Origin: Chthonobacter albigriseus
Lineage (GTDB): Bacteria; Pseudomonadota; Alphaproteobacteria; Rhizobiales; Pleomorphomonadaceae
NCBI RefSeq assembly: GCF_013839445.1
Contig: NZ_JACDIT010000003.1
Span: forward strand, 353,961 to 417,960
Length of the DNA stretch: 64,000 nt
Direction: 5' to 3'
Positions 40,299-48,636 of this stretch are shown here, one piece after another (the first letter of the stretch is position 1; every line of letters begins with the position of its first letter). Position numbers and translations under genes: made by a program. A model generated the notes under the pieces. The model did not search any database, was not told the DNA's origin, and saw nothing but the letters and a program-made list of their open reading frames with translations.

Positions 40299-40601
40299 TT
40301 GACACGCGACAGGACGCAAGACGAGAAGCCGGTTCGCCGGACGGACGGCGTCGCGGGAAAGCCCGACGCACGGCCGCTATCGCCCGACCTGCAGGCCCAC
40401 ATCGGCGTGCGGCTGAAGGCCTATTATGACAGCGTACTGTCCGAGCCCATCCCGGATCGGTTCGCCCAACTGCTCGACAAGCTCGATTCGGCCGCGGTCG
40501 CAGCGCCCATCGACGGCGCGCCCAAGGCCGACGCCACCAAGTCCACCCTCGAAGAGGGCGCACCCGCGATGACCGGTGCGACCGGGGACATACGTCGATG
40601 A
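40299..40601 (+). CDS. nepR: Anti-sigma factor NepR
   Basis: A 100-residue NepR that binds and inhibits EcfG until PhyR-P removes it. The family core is LQAHIGVRLKAYYDSVL then PEPIPDRFAQLLDKLD-like sequence near residues 31-63, here IPDRFAQLLDKL. The start is TTG at 40299, preceded by AAGGAAGAG; no ATG is available in frame. The Ala/Pro-rich tail beyond residue 65 is not conserved. The ecfG start overlaps its stop (ATGA), so anti-sigma and sigma factors are translated in a coupled way. Confidence 0.95.
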   Translation: MTRDRTQDEKPVRRTDGVAGKPDARPLSPDLQAHIGVRLKAYYDSVLSEPIPDRFAQLLDKLDSAAVAAPIDGAPKADATKSTLEEGAPAMTGATGDIRR

Positions 40602-41179
40602 CCGATGAAGGCAAGGGGGGCAGACGCGCGCTGCGCGACGAGCTCTTGGCGGCCATTCCGCCGCTGCGCGCCTTTGCGGTGTCCCTGACCGCCGACGCCG
40701 ACCGTGCCGACGACCTCGTCCAGGAGACGCTGGTCAAGGCCTGGTCCAACCTGGACAGCTTCACGCCGGGCACCAACATGCGGGCCTGGCTGTTCACCAT
40801 CCTGCGCAACACCTTCTACTCCAACCACCGCAAGCAGCGTCGCGAGGTGCAGGACGTCGAGGGCGAGCACGCCGCCCGCCTGGCCACCCACCCCAGCCAG
40901 AACGGCCACATGGACCTCGCCGACTTCCGCGAGGCGCTGTCGCGCCTGCCGGACGACCAGCGCGAGGCGTTGATCCTGATCGGCGCCAGCGGGTTCTCCT
41001 ACGAGGAGGCGGCCGAGATCTGCGGCTGCGCCGTCGGCACCGTGAAGAGCCGCGTCAACCGCGCCCGCAACAAGCTGGTGGAGATCATGTCGATCAGCTC
41101 GGCGGAAGCCTTCGGCCCGGACGAGGCCACCCAGGCCGTGATGGGCGACGCGGTGCTGGCGCTGAGGTCCGGAACCTGA
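40598..41179 (+). CDS. ecfG: General stress response sigma factor EcfG
   Basis: A 193-residue ECF sigma factor of the EcfG (ECF15) group. Residues ~15-80 hold the sigma2 region with DDLVQETLVKAWSNLDSF and MRAWLFTILRNTFYS, and residues ~110-165 the sigma4 domain with REALILIGASGFSYEEAAEI and CAVGTVKSRVNRARNKL. It directs transcription from GGAAC-N16/17-CGTT promoters of the general stress regulon, several of which appear in this window. It is coupled to nepR and followed by a HisKA_2 protein. No other EcfG paralogue is seen here. Confidence 0.96.
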   Translation: MTDEGKGGRRALRDELLAAIPPLRAFAVSLTADADRADDLVQETLVKAWSNLDSFTPGTNMRAWLFTILRNTFYSNHRKQRREVQDVEGEHAARLATHPSQNGHMDLADFREALSRLPDDQREALILIGASGFSYEEAAEICGCAVGTVKSRVNRARNKLVEIMSISSAEAFGPDEATQAVMGDAVLALRSGT

Positions 41180-41294
41180 CCCGAACCGGAAGCTTCACCT
41201 TCCCAACCCCACCGCCGACGACTACGGTTCCGGGGCGAGCCGCCCGCGACCTGGCCTTTCCGGCCGCGGACGTGCCTTTGTCGCGAGGGCGAGC

Positions 41295-42929
41295 GTGACC
41301 ATCTTCGGCAGCATCCCCATCGGAGGACGGATCGGCCTTCTCCTGGTGGCTGCCGTGCTTCCGCTCGCCACGTTGGGGGCGATCTACGCCTGGAGCGCGG
41401 GCGAAACCGCGCGCGAGGCTGAGATGCGCGCCCGCTACGAGACTGCGCGCGTGGTCGCCGGCGCCGTGGAGAGCGTAGTGGAGGGTGTCGGCCGCGCCGC
41501 CGACGTGACGCTCGCCATCGACGGCATCGCGGTGGACGCGGCCCGCTGCCAGCTTGCCGCGACCCGCTTCGTGGAAATCAACGAATCGGTCGCCGACATG
41601 TCGATTGTCTCCGGCGGCTCGCGCGTCTGCGGCATCGCCCGCGGCGACGGCGCGTTGGTGGCGCTGTCCGGCGGGACACCCGTGGTGGAACCCCGTTCCG
41701 ACGCGGTGATGGCGATCGCCGCCTCCAGGGCCCCGGCGATCCGCATCGTCCGCGCCCGCTCCGGCAACCCCTCGGCCCTCGCCATCACCCACGTCGCCCT
41801 CGATCCGATCTGGCGCCGCGTCACCACCTCGATCGCAGGGCTCGGCCGCGCGCGCGTCTACGTACTCACCGAATCCGGCGGCGTGATTGCCGACCCGGAA
41901 GGCGTCGTCGACGCAGCGGCGGTCTCCGCCGTGCTCGCCGCCGTGGCCGATGTCGCGGCCGGCAGCCTTCCCGTGGTGCAGGTCGACGCCCCCGGCGCCG
42001 GCTTCGTCGCGATCGCTCGCGTCGGCACCACCAGCCTGCGCGTCGCCGTGACCAGCGACGTCATGACCGTCAACCAGTCGCTGCCGGTGCGGGTGGCTCT
42101 GGTGGTCGGCCTGCCCTTCCTGTTCCTGGTCGCCGCGGTGGCGATCTCCTGGCTCGGCGTCGACCGCCTGGTCAACCGCTGGGTCCGCCGTCTCGCCCGC
42201 GTCACCCGTGACTACGGCGACGGCGACCTCACCGCTCGCGTCGGCGGCATGCCGTCCGCGCCGGAGGAATTCCGCGCCCTCGGCGAGAACTTCGACGCCA
42301 TGGCGACCCGCATCGAGGCCCGCTCGGTGGAGCTGGAGCGGGCGCTGGCGGAGAAGAACCACTTCGTCCGCGAACTGCACCACCGCGTGAAGAACAACTT
42401 CCAGATGATCGCCAGTCTGCTCACCCTGCAGCGCCGCGAGGCCGATCCGGCCACCGAGGTCGCCATCCGCGAGGCGCACGACCGCGTCCAGGCGCTCGCC
42501 GCCGCCTATCGTGCCTCCTACGCCGACGGCGAGACCGGCCAGGTGCCGCTCGCCTCGCTGATGGTGGACCTGGTAGAGCGCCTGCGGGAAAGCGCCAAGC
42601 TGTCGGTGCGCGCCGTCGTCATCCAGGAGCTCGGCGAAGGCATGTCGCTGCACCTCGACCGGGCGATCCCTTTCGCGCTGCTGATGACGGAACTGCTGGT
42701 GCCGCTGTTCGACGAGGCCCGGCAGGCCGACGACACGCTCCGCCTTGCGGTCACCTGGGGTGACGACGCGCAGGAAACGATCGTCGCCCGCATCATCCTT
42801 CAGCGCGAGAATCTCGCCCCCGTCCGTCCGCTCGCCGACCGCCTGTCGCGCGCCTACGCCGCCCAGCTCAACGCCACCGTCACCCGCGAAGGCCACATGG
42901 CCGAGGTCCGCCTCGCCCGCGCGGCGTGA
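41295..42929 (+). CDS. PhyT-like HisKA_2 protein with degenerate ATPase domain
   Basis: A 544-residue membrane protein. It has two helices (residues ~12-30 and ~268-290) flanking a large periplasmic sensor region, a HAMP domain (~295-345), and a HisKA_2 dimerisation/phosphotransfer domain with the acceptor sequence ELHHRVKNNFQM (His ~362). In the C-terminal part, the N-box NELVTNA-type motif is replaced by TELLVPLF and no DNGxG or GLGL-type box can be found. Location after ecfG fits PhyT of sphingomonads, a phosphotransferase toward PhyR. Start is GTG at 41295. It may relay or remove phosphate instead of acting as a kinase. Confidence 0.82.
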   Translation: MTIFGSIPIGGRIGLLLVAAVLPLATLGAIYAWSAGETAREAEMRARYETARVVAGAVESVVEGVGRAADVTLAIDGIAVDAARCQLAATRFVEINESVADMSIVSGGSRVCGIARGDGALVALSGGTPVVEPRSDAVMAIAASRAPAIRIVRARSGNPSALAITHVALDPIWRRVTTSIAGLGRARVYVLTESGGVIADPEGVVDAAAVSAVLAAVADVAAGSLPVVQVDAPGAGFVAIARVGTTSLRVAVTSDVMTVNQSLPVRVALVVGLPFLFLVAAVAISWLGVDRLVNRWVRRLARVTRDYGDGDLTARVGGMPSAPEEFRALGENFDAMATRIEARSVELERALAEKNHFVRELHHRVKNNFQMIASLLTLQRREADPATEVAIREAHDRVQALAAAYRASYADGETGQVPLASLMVDLVERLRESAKLSVRAVVIQELGEGMSLHLDRAIPFALLMTELLVPLFDEARQADDTLRLAVTWGDDAQETIVARIILQRENLAPVRPLADRLSRAYAAQLNATVTREGHMAEVRLARAA

Positions 42930-42968
42930 CGGGGAGGACGTTGCCTCGACCCGGCGGGCAAAGAAAAA

Positions 42969-42990
42969 GGGCCGGTGTCGCCACCGGCCC
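42969..42990 (-). terminator. Rho-independent terminator of the DUF1328 gene
   Basis: A perfect 9-bp stem (GGGCCGGTG / CACCGGCCC, 4-nt loop) with a T-tract (TTTTTCTTT) after it on the minus strand. It ends the DUF1328 transcript and may also slow plus-strand read-through from the PhyT-like gene. Confidence 0.8.
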
Positions 42991-43019
42991 CTTCCCTGGG
43001 ATCTGGATTGATCCCGCCC

Positions 43020-43199
43020 TTATGCGACGGGCGGGCGGCGGCCTGTGACCAGACCGTAGATCAGCGAGATCACGAACAGCACGATCGCTACGAAGAAGAT
43101 CAGCTTGGCGATGCCGACGGCCGTGCCGGCAATACCGCCGAAGCCAAACGCGGCAGCGATCAGAGCAATGATCAGAAAAGTAAGAGCCCAACCCAACAT
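43020..43199 (-). CDS. DUF1328 small membrane protein
   Basis: A 59-residue protein of the DUF1328 (UPF0391) family, with two membrane helices (residues ~4-22 and ~30-52) of Gly/Ala-rich sequence: [16 protein letters not shown] is the family start. Members are frequently general-stress-induced in alphaproteobacteria. The ATG at 43199 is used; the longer frame is spurious. An EcfG-type promoter lies upstream at 43266-43291, and a good terminator lies directly downstream, so it is a monocistronic stress gene. The molecular role is unknown. Confidence 0.92.
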   Translation of the reverse strand: MLGWALTFLIIALIAAAFGFGGIAGTAVGIAKLIFFVAIVLFVISLIYGLVTGRRPPVA

Positions 43200-43265
43200 C
43201 GACTTCCCTCCGTCTCGGATCAACGGGCGCCGACATTGTGGTTTTGCCGGCGGCGATGCTGAAAG

Positions 43266-43291
43266 AACTTCCACGGATACGCTCCGGTTCC
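43266..43291 (-). promoter_or_regulatory. EcfG-type promoter of the DUF1328 gene
   Basis: On the minus strand GGAAC (43291-43287), 17 nt, then AGTT (43269-43266), one base from the CGTT consensus. It lies about 65 nt before the DUF1328 ATG and supports membership in the EcfG regulon. Confidence 0.6.
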
Positions 43292-43346
43292 AGGGCGGGA
43301 AAAGATTCCCGCCGAACGTCGCCGGACCGGAGCTCGCGGCGGTGAG

Positions 43347-43856
43347 CTACTTGACCGCCACCGGGATCCCGGCGACGACCAGCACCACCCGGTCCGCGGC
43401 GGCCGCGATCTCCTGGTTGACCCGGCCCTGCGCGTCGCGGAACCGACGGCCCAGCGCATTGTCCGGGACGATCCCGAAGCCGACCTCGTTGGAGACGACG
43501 ACGAGCGGCGCCGGATAGCCGCGGACTGCCTCCACCAGCGCCTTCGTCTCGGCCGCCAGATCGGCCTCGGCGAGCATCCGGTTGGAAAGCCAGAGGGTGA
43601 GGCAATCGACCAGCACCGCCCTCCCCTCGCCGGCTGCTGCCCGAAGCGCGGCCGGAAGGTCATGCGGCGCGTCGACGGTGATCCAGCCTTCCGCCCGGTC
43701 CGCCCTGTGCTGGGCGATCCGCTCGGTCATTTCCGCGTCGAAGGCTTGTGCCGTGGCGATATAGGTCCAGGGGGCCGGACCGGTGGCGCGCACGAGGGTT
43801 TCCGCGTGGCGGCTCTTGCCGGATCGGGCGCCGCCGAGAACGAGGGTGACGCTCAT
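43347..43856 (-). CDS. cobP: Adenosylcobinamide kinase / adenosylcobinamide-phosphate guanylyltransferase
   Basis: Bifunctional enzyme (CobU/CobP) that phosphorylates adenosylcobinamide and then transfers GMP to build the nucleotide loop of vitamin B12. The 169-residue product has Walker A GGARSGKSRHAE (residues 8-19), the DCLTLWLSN motif near residue 83, SNEVGFGIVP near residue 121, and the usual length. No other cobalamin gene is adjacent. Its start overlaps the stop of the RpiR-type regulator gene by four bases, an odd pairing functionally, so this may be just a compact junction. Confidence 0.94.
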   Translation of the reverse strand: MSVTLVLGGARSGKSRHAETLVRATGPAPWTYIATAQAFDAEMTERIAQHRADRAEGWITVDAPHDLPAALRAAAGEGRAVLVDCLTLWLSNRMLAEADLAAETKALVEAVRGYPAPLVVVSNEVGFGIVPDNALGRRFRDAQGRVNQEIAAAADRVVLVVAGIPVAVK

Positions 43857-44701
43857 GTCCGGCGCAACTCGTCGATGGCGGCAAGCCGCGCGCCGGTCTC
43901 GTCCCACAGACGCTCGGTGACCGCGGCCAGGAGGGTCTCGCACAGTCCAAGCATGGCGGTCATGGAATCCCAGCGCGACGGCACGGCAACCCGTGCGGAC
44001 AGGATATGGCGCGCGTGGCGCGCGATCGGCGACAGCCACTGGTCCGTGAGCAGGACGACCGTCGATCCGCGCTTGGCTGCGGCCGCCGCGACCAGCGCCA
44101 CATCCTCCTGGTAGCGGCGGATGTCGAACACCACCAGCGTGTCGCGGGCGCCGAAATCGACCACCTGGTCGCGCCAGTTGCCCGGCTGGCCTTCCATGTG
44201 CGCCACACCCGGCCGGATCACCCGAAGATGCGCCGCCATATGCCGGGCGATGGCGTCGCTGAAACGGCCGCCGATCAGGTGCACGTCGCGCCGCCGGTCC
44301 GCCAGCACGTCGACCACGCCCCGGAACTCCGCGGCCGGAAGGTGACGGAAGGTCTCCGAGATGTTCTCGATCAATCGGTCGCGAAACGCCTCCAGCGGCC
44401 CGTCGCCGCCCGAGCGGGCGGCATTGCCCTTGGTGAGCGGCGACTGGCTCTGCTTGTCCAGTTCCTCCCGAAGGGCACGCTGGAAATCCGGATAACCGGG
44501 AAATCCGAGGCGGCCGACGAAGCGCAGCACGGTCGGCGCGCTCACTGTGGCGCGCTTGGCGAACTCGGCCACCGTCTCCAGGCCGGCCACCGGATAGTTG
44601 GCCAGGAGCACGTGAGCGGCCTTGCGCTCCGTGGGCGTGAACCGCTGGAGCTCCTCGCGGATCCGCTCAGCGATCGTGAAATCCGAGTTGCCCGCGTCCA
44701 C
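43853..44701 (-). CDS. MurR/RpiR-family transcriptional regulator
   Basis: A 282-residue regulator with an N-terminal RpiR helix-turn-helix (residues ~1-80: LQRFTPTERKAAHVLLANYP, AEFAKRATVSAPTVLRF) and a C-terminal SIS sugar/phospho-ligand domain (~125-255, DVHLIGGRFSDAIARHMAAHL). The start is GTG at 44701 with GGGGGA upstream; the longer frame to 45013 covers the divergent promoter and is unlikely. It faces the N-formylglutamate amidohydrolase-like operon across 171 nt containing a palindrome of HexR/RpiR style, so it probably controls that operon. Confidence 0.88.
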   Translation of the reverse strand: MDAGNSDFTIAERIREELQRFTPTERKAAHVLLANYPVAGLETVAEFAKRATVSAPTVLRFVGRLGFPGYPDFQRALREELDKQSQSPLTKGNAARSGGDGPLEAFRDRLIENISETFRHLPAAEFRGVVDVLADRRRDVHLIGGRFSDAIARHMAAHLRVIRPGVAHMEGQPGNWRDQVVDFGARDTLVVFDIRRYQEDVALVAAAAAKRGSTVVLLTDQWLSPIARHARHILSARVAVPSRWDSMTAMLGLCETLLAAVTERLWDETGARLAAIDELRRT

Positions 44702-44765
44702 CGTATCCCCCAGCCCTCGGCAATGATGTCCGTGAAACGACCGTGAACGCAATCGGTCCGCGTGT

Positions 44766-44783
44766 CTGTAATCCACATTACAG
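44766..44783. promoter_or_regulatory. RpiR-type operator palindrome
   Basis: CTGTAAT-CCAC-ATTACAG, a perfect 7-bp inverted repeat, lies in the divergent promoter. It is close to the HexR (an RpiR member) consensus TGTAAT-n3-ATTACA but with a 4-nt spacer. A second, weaker repeat (GTAAC-N11-GTTAC) lies at 44800-44820. Confidence 0.55.
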
Positions 44784-44872
44784 GAATTGACTTGCACTCG
44801 TAACGTGACCACGATGTTACAGGGTTGTCCAGCCAAACGGCAAGGCGGGGACCGGATCGCAGGAGGCGGGGA

Positions 44873-45685
44873 GTGGAGGCAGCGAACGGGCCCGTGGTGA
44901 TCGAGAACGAGGCTGGAACAGCCCCGATCGTCCTCGTGGTCGACCACGCCTCCAACCGGATTCCGGAGCCCTGGGGCACGCTGGGCCTCGATGCGGATGC
45001 GCGCCAGGCCCATATCGCCTGGGACCCCGGCGCCTTGCCGCTCGCCCGGCAGATGAGCGATCTGCTCGATGCGCCACTGGTCCGCGCCACCGTTTCCCGC
45101 CTCGTGCTCGACCTGAACCGCCCGCTGACCTCCCGGACGCTGATCCCGGCCGTCAGCGAGGCGACGACGATCCCCGGCAATCGCGATATCGCCGACGCCG
45201 ACCGCGCACTACGCATCCGGACCGTCTACGAGCCCTACCACGCTGCGCTTGCGGCCCTGGTGGACCGCCACGTCGCTGCCTGCCAAGCGCGCGGACAGGC
45301 GAATGTCGCGGTGTGCGCGATCCACACCTTCACCCCGGTCTATCTCGGCAAGGTCCGCGCGCTGGAGGTCGGCGTCCTCTTCGATCGCGACGACCGTCTC
45401 GGCGCCGGCATGCTCGCCCGCCTGAAACGCGAGCCGGGACTGCTCGTGGAGGTCAATCAGCCCTACAGCCCCGCCGACGAGGTCTACTTCACCCTCGACC
45501 GGCACGCGGTGTCGCGCGGCCTCCTCAATGTGATGATCGAGGTCCGCAACGACGAACTGCGCGAGCCCGTCCAGCATCGGCGCTGGGCGAAACTCCTGTG
45601 CGAGGCCATCATGGAGGCGATGGGGCTTCGGCCGGCGGCGCCGCTGGTTGACTCCGGTCCTGAGCCGATTCGGCGAACACCCTGA
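44873..45685 (+). CDS. N-formylglutamate amidohydrolase family enzyme
   Basis: A 270-residue member of the N-formylglutamate amidohydrolase (HutG-like) family: VLVVDHASNRIPEPWGTLGL near residues 18-37, with metal-site HxxH-like residues around HIAWDPGA near residue 46, and DLNRPLTSRTLI near residue 80. The GTG start at 44873 has a perfect AGGAGG six nt upstream; the ATG-type frame from 44825 lacks this. It heads an operon with a glutamine synthetase family ligase, ALDH and Fe-ADH. Here it may cleave a gamma-glutamyl amide and not N-formylglutamate, since no histidine-degradation genes are present. Confidence 0.88.
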   Translation: MEAANGPVVIENEAGTAPIVLVVDHASNRIPEPWGTLGLDADARQAHIAWDPGALPLARQMSDLLDAPLVRATVSRLVLDLNRPLTSRTLIPAVSEATTIPGNRDIADADRALRIRTVYEPYHAALAALVDRHVAACQARGQANVAVCAIHTFTPVYLGKVRALEVGVLFDRDDRLGAGMLARLKREPGLLVEVNQPYSPADEVYFTLDRHAVSRGLLNVMIEVRNDELREPVQHRRWAKLLCEAIMEAMGLRPAAPLVDSGPEPIRRTP

Positions 45686-45754
45686 CAGCAAACCGTTTTC
45701 AATGAACCGGGGATCGCCCCGCTCCGAACAAGAACACCAGAGGAACTGACCATC

Positions 45755-47116
45755 ATGCCCGGCAACCTGTCGCTGGAAGTCTTGAAGGAAGAGGTCGCCG
45801 TCGGCGCCATCGATACCGTCAACGTGGCCTTCGTGGACATGCAGGGCCGGCTTATGGGCAAGCGCTTCCACGCCGAGCACTTCGTCGAGGCCTGGGACGA
45901 GACCCACGCCTGCAACTACCTCCTGACCGTCGACATCGACATGGAGCCGGTGCCCGGCTACAAGGCCGCCTCCTGGTCGCAGGGCTACGGCGACTTCGTG
46001 CTGAAGCCCGACATGGCGACGCTGCGCCGGACGCCCTGGCTGCCCGGCACCGCGCTGGTGATCTGCGACGTGCAGGACCACCACCACCACGACCTGCCGC
46101 ATTCTCCCCGCGCCATGCTGAAGAGCCAGCTGGCCCGCCTCGACGCCAAGGGCTGGAAGGCCTTCATGGCCTCCGAGTTGGAGTTCTACCTCTTCGACGA
46201 GACCTACACGTCGGCCGGCGAGAAGAGCTGGAAGCAGCTGAAGACCTTCACGCCCTACATCGAGGACTACGGCATCCTGCCGACCACGATGGAGGAGCCC
46301 TTCATGCGGGAGATCCGCAAGCAGCTCTCCGCGGCCGGCATCAAAGTTGAGAACTCCAAGGGCGAATGGGGCCCGGGCCAGGAGGAGATCAACGTCCGCT
46401 ATGCCGACGCCCTCACCATGGCCGACGAGCACGCCATCATGAAGACCGGCATCAAGGAGATGGCCCACCTGCAGGGCAAGGCCGTCACCTTTATGGCTAA
46501 ATACGCCTACGATCTCGCCGGCTCCTCCTGCCACGTCCACCAGAGCCTGTGGACCAAGGACGGCCAGTCGCTGTTCCTGGACAAGGCGGCCGAGCACGGC
46601 ATGTCGACGCTGATGCGCCAGTACCTGGCCGGCCTGCTCGTCCACGCCCGCGATATGACCTACTTCCTGGCGCCCTACATCAACAGCTACAAGCGCTTCC
46701 AGGTCGGCACCTTCGCGCCCACCAAGGCCGTCTGGAGCCACGACAACCGCACCGCCGGCTTCCGCCTCGTCGGCGAAGGCACCAAGGCGATCCGCGCGGA
46801 GTGCCGCATCGGCGGAGCGGACATCAACCCCCACATCGCCTATGCCGCCATGATCGCAGCCGGCCTTTCCGGCATCGAGCAGGGTCTGGAGCTGGAGGAC
46901 GCCTTCTCCGGCGACGCCTACGCTGGCAAGGGCATCCGCGAGATCCCGAAGACGCTGCGCGAGGCGATCGACACGCTGGAAGGCTCCGAGATGCTGAAGA
47001 AGGCTTTCGGCGCCGACGTGATCGAGCACTACGCCCACACCGCCCGCTGGGAGCAGTTCGAATACGACCGCCGGATCACCGACTGGGAACTGAAGCGCGG
47101 CTTCGAGCGGTATTGA
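45755..47116 (+). CDS. Glutamine synthetase-family gamma-glutamyl-amine ligase
   Basis: A 453-residue glutamine synthetase-fold enzyme. The ATP and metal sites are visible: MASELEFYLFD near residue 137, a GPGQEEINV metal/glutamate loop near residue 207, SCHVHQSLW near residue 250 with the ATP-binding His, and RIGGADINPHIAYAA near residue 352. The N-terminal beta-grasp region is short, as in gamma-glutamylpolyamine/ethanolamide ligases (PuuA, GlnA4) and GlnT-like paralogues. Neighbouring alcohol and aldehyde dehydrogenases point to glutamylation of an amino alcohol such as ethanolamine. The substrate is inferred from context only. Confidence 0.87.
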   Translation: MPGNLSLEVLKEEVAVGAIDTVNVAFVDMQGRLMGKRFHAEHFVEAWDETHACNYLLTVDIDMEPVPGYKAASWSQGYGDFVLKPDMATLRRTPWLPGTALVICDVQDHHHHDLPHSPRAMLKSQLARLDAKGWKAFMASELEFYLFDETYTSAGEKSWKQLKTFTPYIEDYGILPTTMEEPFMREIRKQLSAAGIKVENSKGEWGPGQEEINVRYADALTMADEHAIMKTGIKEMAHLQGKAVTFMAKYAYDLAGSSCHVHQSLWTKDGQSLFLDKAAEHGMSTLMRQYLAGLLVHARDMTYFLAPYINSYKRFQVGTFAPTKAVWSHDNRTAGFRLVGEGTKAIRAECRIGGADINPHIAYAAMIAAGLSGIEQGLELEDAFSGDAYAGKGIREIPKTLREAIDTLEGSEMLKKAFGADVIEHYAHTARWEQFEYDRRITDWELKRGFERY

Positions 47117-47138
47117 CGACCGGGCGCCGGATGCGTTT

Positions 47139-47148
47139 TGTGATCACA
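47139..47148. promoter_or_regulatory. TGTGATCACA palindrome before ALDH gene
   Basis: A perfect 10-bp palindrome in the 97-nt gap between the ligase and aldehyde dehydrogenase genes. It may be a regulator site allowing separate control of the downstream genes, or chance. Confidence 0.25.
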
Positions 47149-47213
47149 TATCGCCCTACTCACGGGGCGGCGAAACGCCGTCCGGCGGCGAACCACGACC
47201 TTGCGAGACCATC

Positions 47214-48617
47214 ATGACCGAAACGCTCAAATGCATCTCCCCCGTCGACGGCCGCATCTACGTGGAGCGGCCGGCGGCGTCCGAGGGTGAGATCGCGCGG
47301 GTCTTCTCCGCGGCCCGCGATGCCCAGAAGATCTGGGCCGCCCTGCCCCTCGAGACCCGTATAGACTACTGCCTGCGGGCGCTCGACGCCCTGGTCTCCA
47401 TGCGCGCGGAGATCGCCGAGGAACTGACCTGGTCGATGGGCCGGCCGATCCGCTACACCCCGTTCGAGCTGAACGGCGTGGAGGTTCGCACCCGCCACAT
47501 GGCGAAGATCGCGGCCGAAAGCCTCGCCCCGCTCGACAGCGGCCTGGAGAAAGGCACATCCGGCGCGCACCGCTATATCAAGCGCGAGCCGCTGGGCACG
47601 GTGTTCGTGGTGGCGCCCTGGAACTACCCCTATCTCACCACGGTCAACTCGGTGATGCCGGCCCTGATGGCCGGTAATGCCGTGGTGCTGAAGCACTCCG
47701 ACCAGACGCTTCTGGTGGCCGAGCGCTTCCAGAAGGCGATGGACGCCGCCGGCCTGCCGAAGGGCGTGTTCCAGCACATCGTGCTGACCCACGACCTCAC
47801 CGCCAAGGTGATCGCCTCCGGGCTCGTCGACATGGTGGCCTTCACCGGCTCCGTCGGCGGCGGCGAGGCAATGGAAAAGGCCGCCGTGGGCCGCTTCCTG
47901 CCGCTCAACCTGGAGCTCGGCGGCAAGGACCCGGCCTACGTCAGGCCCGACGTGAAGATGCAGTTCGCCATCGAGAACGTTGCCGACGGCGCCTTCTTCA
48001 ACTCCGGCCAGTGCTGCTGCGGCGTCGAGCGCATCTACGTCCACGAAAAGGTCTATGACGAGTTCGTGGACGGCCTGGTCAGCTTCACCAAGCAGTATGT
48101 GCTCGGCAACCCGACCGACCCCTCCGTGACGTTGGGTCCGCTTGCCCGCGCCCGCCAGGCCGCGGTGGTGCGCGACCAGATCGCAGCGGCCCTGCGCGGT
48201 GGGGCTGTTGCCCACATCGACCCGAAGAGCTTCCCGGCCGACCGAGAAGGCACGCCCTACGTCGCCCCGCAGATCCTCACCAACGTCAACCACCAGATGG
48301 AGTTCATGACCGAAGAGACCTTCGGCCCGGCCGTCGGCATCATGAAGGTGCGCGACGACGAGGAGGCGATCCAGCTGATGAACGACAGCAAGTACGGCCT
48401 CACCGCCTCGATCTGGACGGAGGACCTCGACGCGGCGACGGCCATCGGCGACCGGGTGCAGACCGGCACCGTTTTCGTCAACCGCTGCGACTACCTCGAC
48501 CCGGCGCTGACCTGGACCGGCGTCAAGCAGACCGGCCGCGGCGCCGCGCTCTCTCCCCTCGGCTTCCACGGCCTGACGCGTCCGAAGAGCTATTACGTGC
48601 GGAAGGCACCGGTGTAG
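47214..48617 (+). CDS. NAD(P)-dependent aldehyde dehydrogenase
   Basis: A 467-residue aldehyde dehydrogenase superfamily enzyme: the cofactor region VVAPWNYPYLTTVNSVMPAL near residue 127, FTGSVGGGEAM near residue 208, catalytic Glu in LELGGKDPAYV near residue 237, and catalytic Cys in FFNSGQCCCGVERIYV near residue 270. It lies 97 nt after the ligase gene and before an iron alcohol dehydrogenase. In the proposed pathway it would oxidise a gamma-glutamylated amino aldehyde to the corresponding acid. Confidence 0.93.
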   Translation: MTETLKCISPVDGRIYVERPAASEGEIARVFSAARDAQKIWAALPLETRIDYCLRALDALVSMRAEIAEELTWSMGRPIRYTPFELNGVEVRTRHMAKIAAESLAPLDSGLEKGTSGAHRYIKREPLGTVFVVAPWNYPYLTTVNSVMPALMAGNAVVLKHSDQTLLVAERFQKAMDAAGLPKGVFQHIVLTHDLTAKVIASGLVDMVAFTGSVGGGEAMEKAAVGRFLPLNLELGGKDPAYVRPDVKMQFAIENVADGAFFNSGQCCCGVERIYVHEKVYDEFVDGLVSFTKQYVLGNPTDPSVTLGPLARARQAAVVRDQIAAALRGGAVAHIDPKSFPADREGTPYVAPQILTNVNHQMEFMTEETFGPAVGIMKVRDDEEAIQLMNDSKYGLTASIWTEDLDAATAIGDRVQTGTVFVNRCDYLDPALTWTGVKQTGRGAALSPLGFHGLTRPKSYYVRKAPV

Positions 48618-48636
48618 CTGCCGCGCCGACGAACGT

